Below, piece after piece: positions 63,304 to 64,000 of a stretch of 64,000 nucleotides of DNA (position 1 is the stretch's first letter; the number at the start of each line of letters is the position of its first letter). This stretch comes from Sulfurimonas sp. HSL-1716. Lineage in GTDB: Bacteria > Campylobacterota > Campylobacteria > Campylobacterales > Sulfurimonadaceae. Made by a program: the position numbers and the translations under genes. The notes below the pieces were generated by a model. The model saw nothing but the letters and a program-made list of their open reading frames with translations. It did no database searches and was not told where the DNA came from. The stretch lies in the NCBI RefSeq assembly GCF_039645975.1, contig NZ_CP147918.1:496001-560000 (forward strand), read 5' to 3'.

Positions 63304-64000
63304 AGCGCCACGCAGTATTACTAACCGTTCTGTTCGCATTGAGCGTGACGCTTATCAGCGTCAGCTACATCTTTTGGGAGTTTTTTCAGTTAAACTACAA
63401 AAGATATGTGAACAATATCTTCAATAAACACTCGATCATTACACAGCTTTTTCATGAGTACCAGCAAAACAGAAGTTCTCTTGCTATCTTTGAAGCCAAT
63501 CTTGCTATTTATAATATGTCTACTATCTCGGAAAAATCGAGTAAGGAGATATTGAAAAAAGGAAAGATACTAAAAGAGGACGGAGAAAAGCAGATTGACA
63601 GTACGATCTTTTTCAGCAAAGATATGATCTACAGACAAAATGTCACCTCGCATATGAGAACCACCATGCTGCAGTATAAGCGTTCGATCTATTTTTATAT
63701 AAACTCCGATACGGGGACCATTATGATCATAGACAACTCGTTAAAACCCTATAAACCCTGGAGCCTGATCTCGGCATATGTGAGTATCATATCCATTATC
63801 ATCATCTCCTTCATGCTGATCCTACAGCGGCTGCGGCCGCTTATCAGGCTTTTTCAGCGTATCGCTTTGTTCGGCGAGGGTAACTTGAACGTTTCGTTCA
63901 AAGTAAAAGGAAGCGATGAGATAGCCGTTATCGCAAACGAACTGGAGACTGCAAGGATAAAGATAAACTCTATTTTAGAAGCGAGAACTCTGTTTTTGCG
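63300..64000 (+). CDS. Sensor histidine kinase, N-terminal part (runs off the window)
   Basis: The frame begins at ATG 63300 (overlapping the regulator stop) and is open to the end of the window, ~233 residues. A membrane helix lies at ~5-26, a periplasmic sensory domain at ~27-155, a second helix at ~160-180 and a HAMP-like region (RPLIRLFQRIALFGEGN) after it. The His-box and ATPase are beyond the window. An ArsS-type kinase is the likely class given the paired regulator. Confidence 0.85.
   Translation, partial: MKRHAVLLTVLFALSVTLISVSYIFWEFFQLNYKRYVNNIFNKHSIITQLFHEYQQNRSSLAIFEANLAIYNMSTISEKSSKEILKKGKILKEDGEKQIDSTIFFSKDMIYRQNVTSHMRTTMLQYKRSIYFYINSDTGTIMIIDNSLKPYKPWSLISAYVSIISIIIISFMLILQRLRPLIRLFQRIALFGEGNLNVSFKVKGSDEIAVIANELETARIKINSILEARTLFL

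Overview
The window looks like chromosomal DNA of a free-living Campylobacterota (Epsilonproteobacteria), probably of the Sulfurimonas/Sulfuricurvum type. This rests on the protein sequences, on the gene order flgB-flgC-fliE-penicillin-binding protein (an order I know from Campylobacter and Helicobacter), on a ComEC that lacks the metallo-beta-lactamase part, on many two-component and c-di-GMP proteins including a NMT1/THI5-type sensor kinase, and on dense packing with many 1-4 bp overlaps. No phage, insertion sequence, integrase or CRISPR array was seen. No gene-free stretch exceeds about 300 bases; the longest (39757-40069) holds a tRNA and the groESL promoter.

Layout. 1-3727: end of rpoC, rpsL, rpsG, fusA. 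3824-9406: a secreted coiled-coil protein, bpt, a small membrane protein, a run of small palindromic repeats, prfB, panC. 9406-10676 (minus): flgB-flgC-fliE-pbp operon behind a sigma-54 promoter. 10854-18051: three prepilin-like genes, priA, ispG, dnaB, comEC. 17959-21288: YihY, ArsR, a cysteine-bearing small protein, ArsB and a membrane protein. 21331-26229: a six-gene overlapping operon ending in a DEDDh exonuclease, a BRCT-like/LRV repeat protein, a MoxR AAA+ ATPase and a DUF2201/VWA protein; this is the best candidate for an undescribed system. 26226-33023: a double-REC diguanylate cyclase-like regulator, phosphomannomutase, a membrane protein, and a pyrC-response regulator-kinase-exbB-exbD-GIY-YIG operon. 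33052-36635: a chemoreceptor, galU, a thiamine-binding-like protein. 36837-39756: cold-shock protein, a lysine/alanine-rich histone-like protein divergent from a small helix-turn-helix protein across a perfect 23-bp palindrome, COG4705 and DUF2721 membrane proteins. 39797-41982: tRNA-Met(CAT), groES-groEL. 42133-52430: sensor kinase with a NMT1/THI5 domain, a Cache-like membrane protein, a metal permease, and a GGDEF-EAL/pta/ackA operon. 52528-58782: YchJ-like SEC-C protein, ABC-F ATPase, DUF5718-like protein, SUI1/eIF1-like factor, HIT protein, DEAD-box helicase, a possibly frameshifted small gene, pssA. 58885-64000: porin-feoA-feoB operon behind two Fur boxes, divergent from an OmpR-type regulator and a sensor kinase that runs off the window.

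The housekeeping parts (translation, replication, peptidoglycan, isoprenoid, acetate metabolism) are ordinary. The accessory interest lies in the MoxR/VWA/exonuclease operon, the histone-like/HTH pair, the ars cluster's small cysteine protein, the repeat cluster after prfB, the structured leader of the RNA helicase gene, and a likely GT-repeat frameshift at 57994-58253. All function calls come from reading protein sequence by eye; no search was run.
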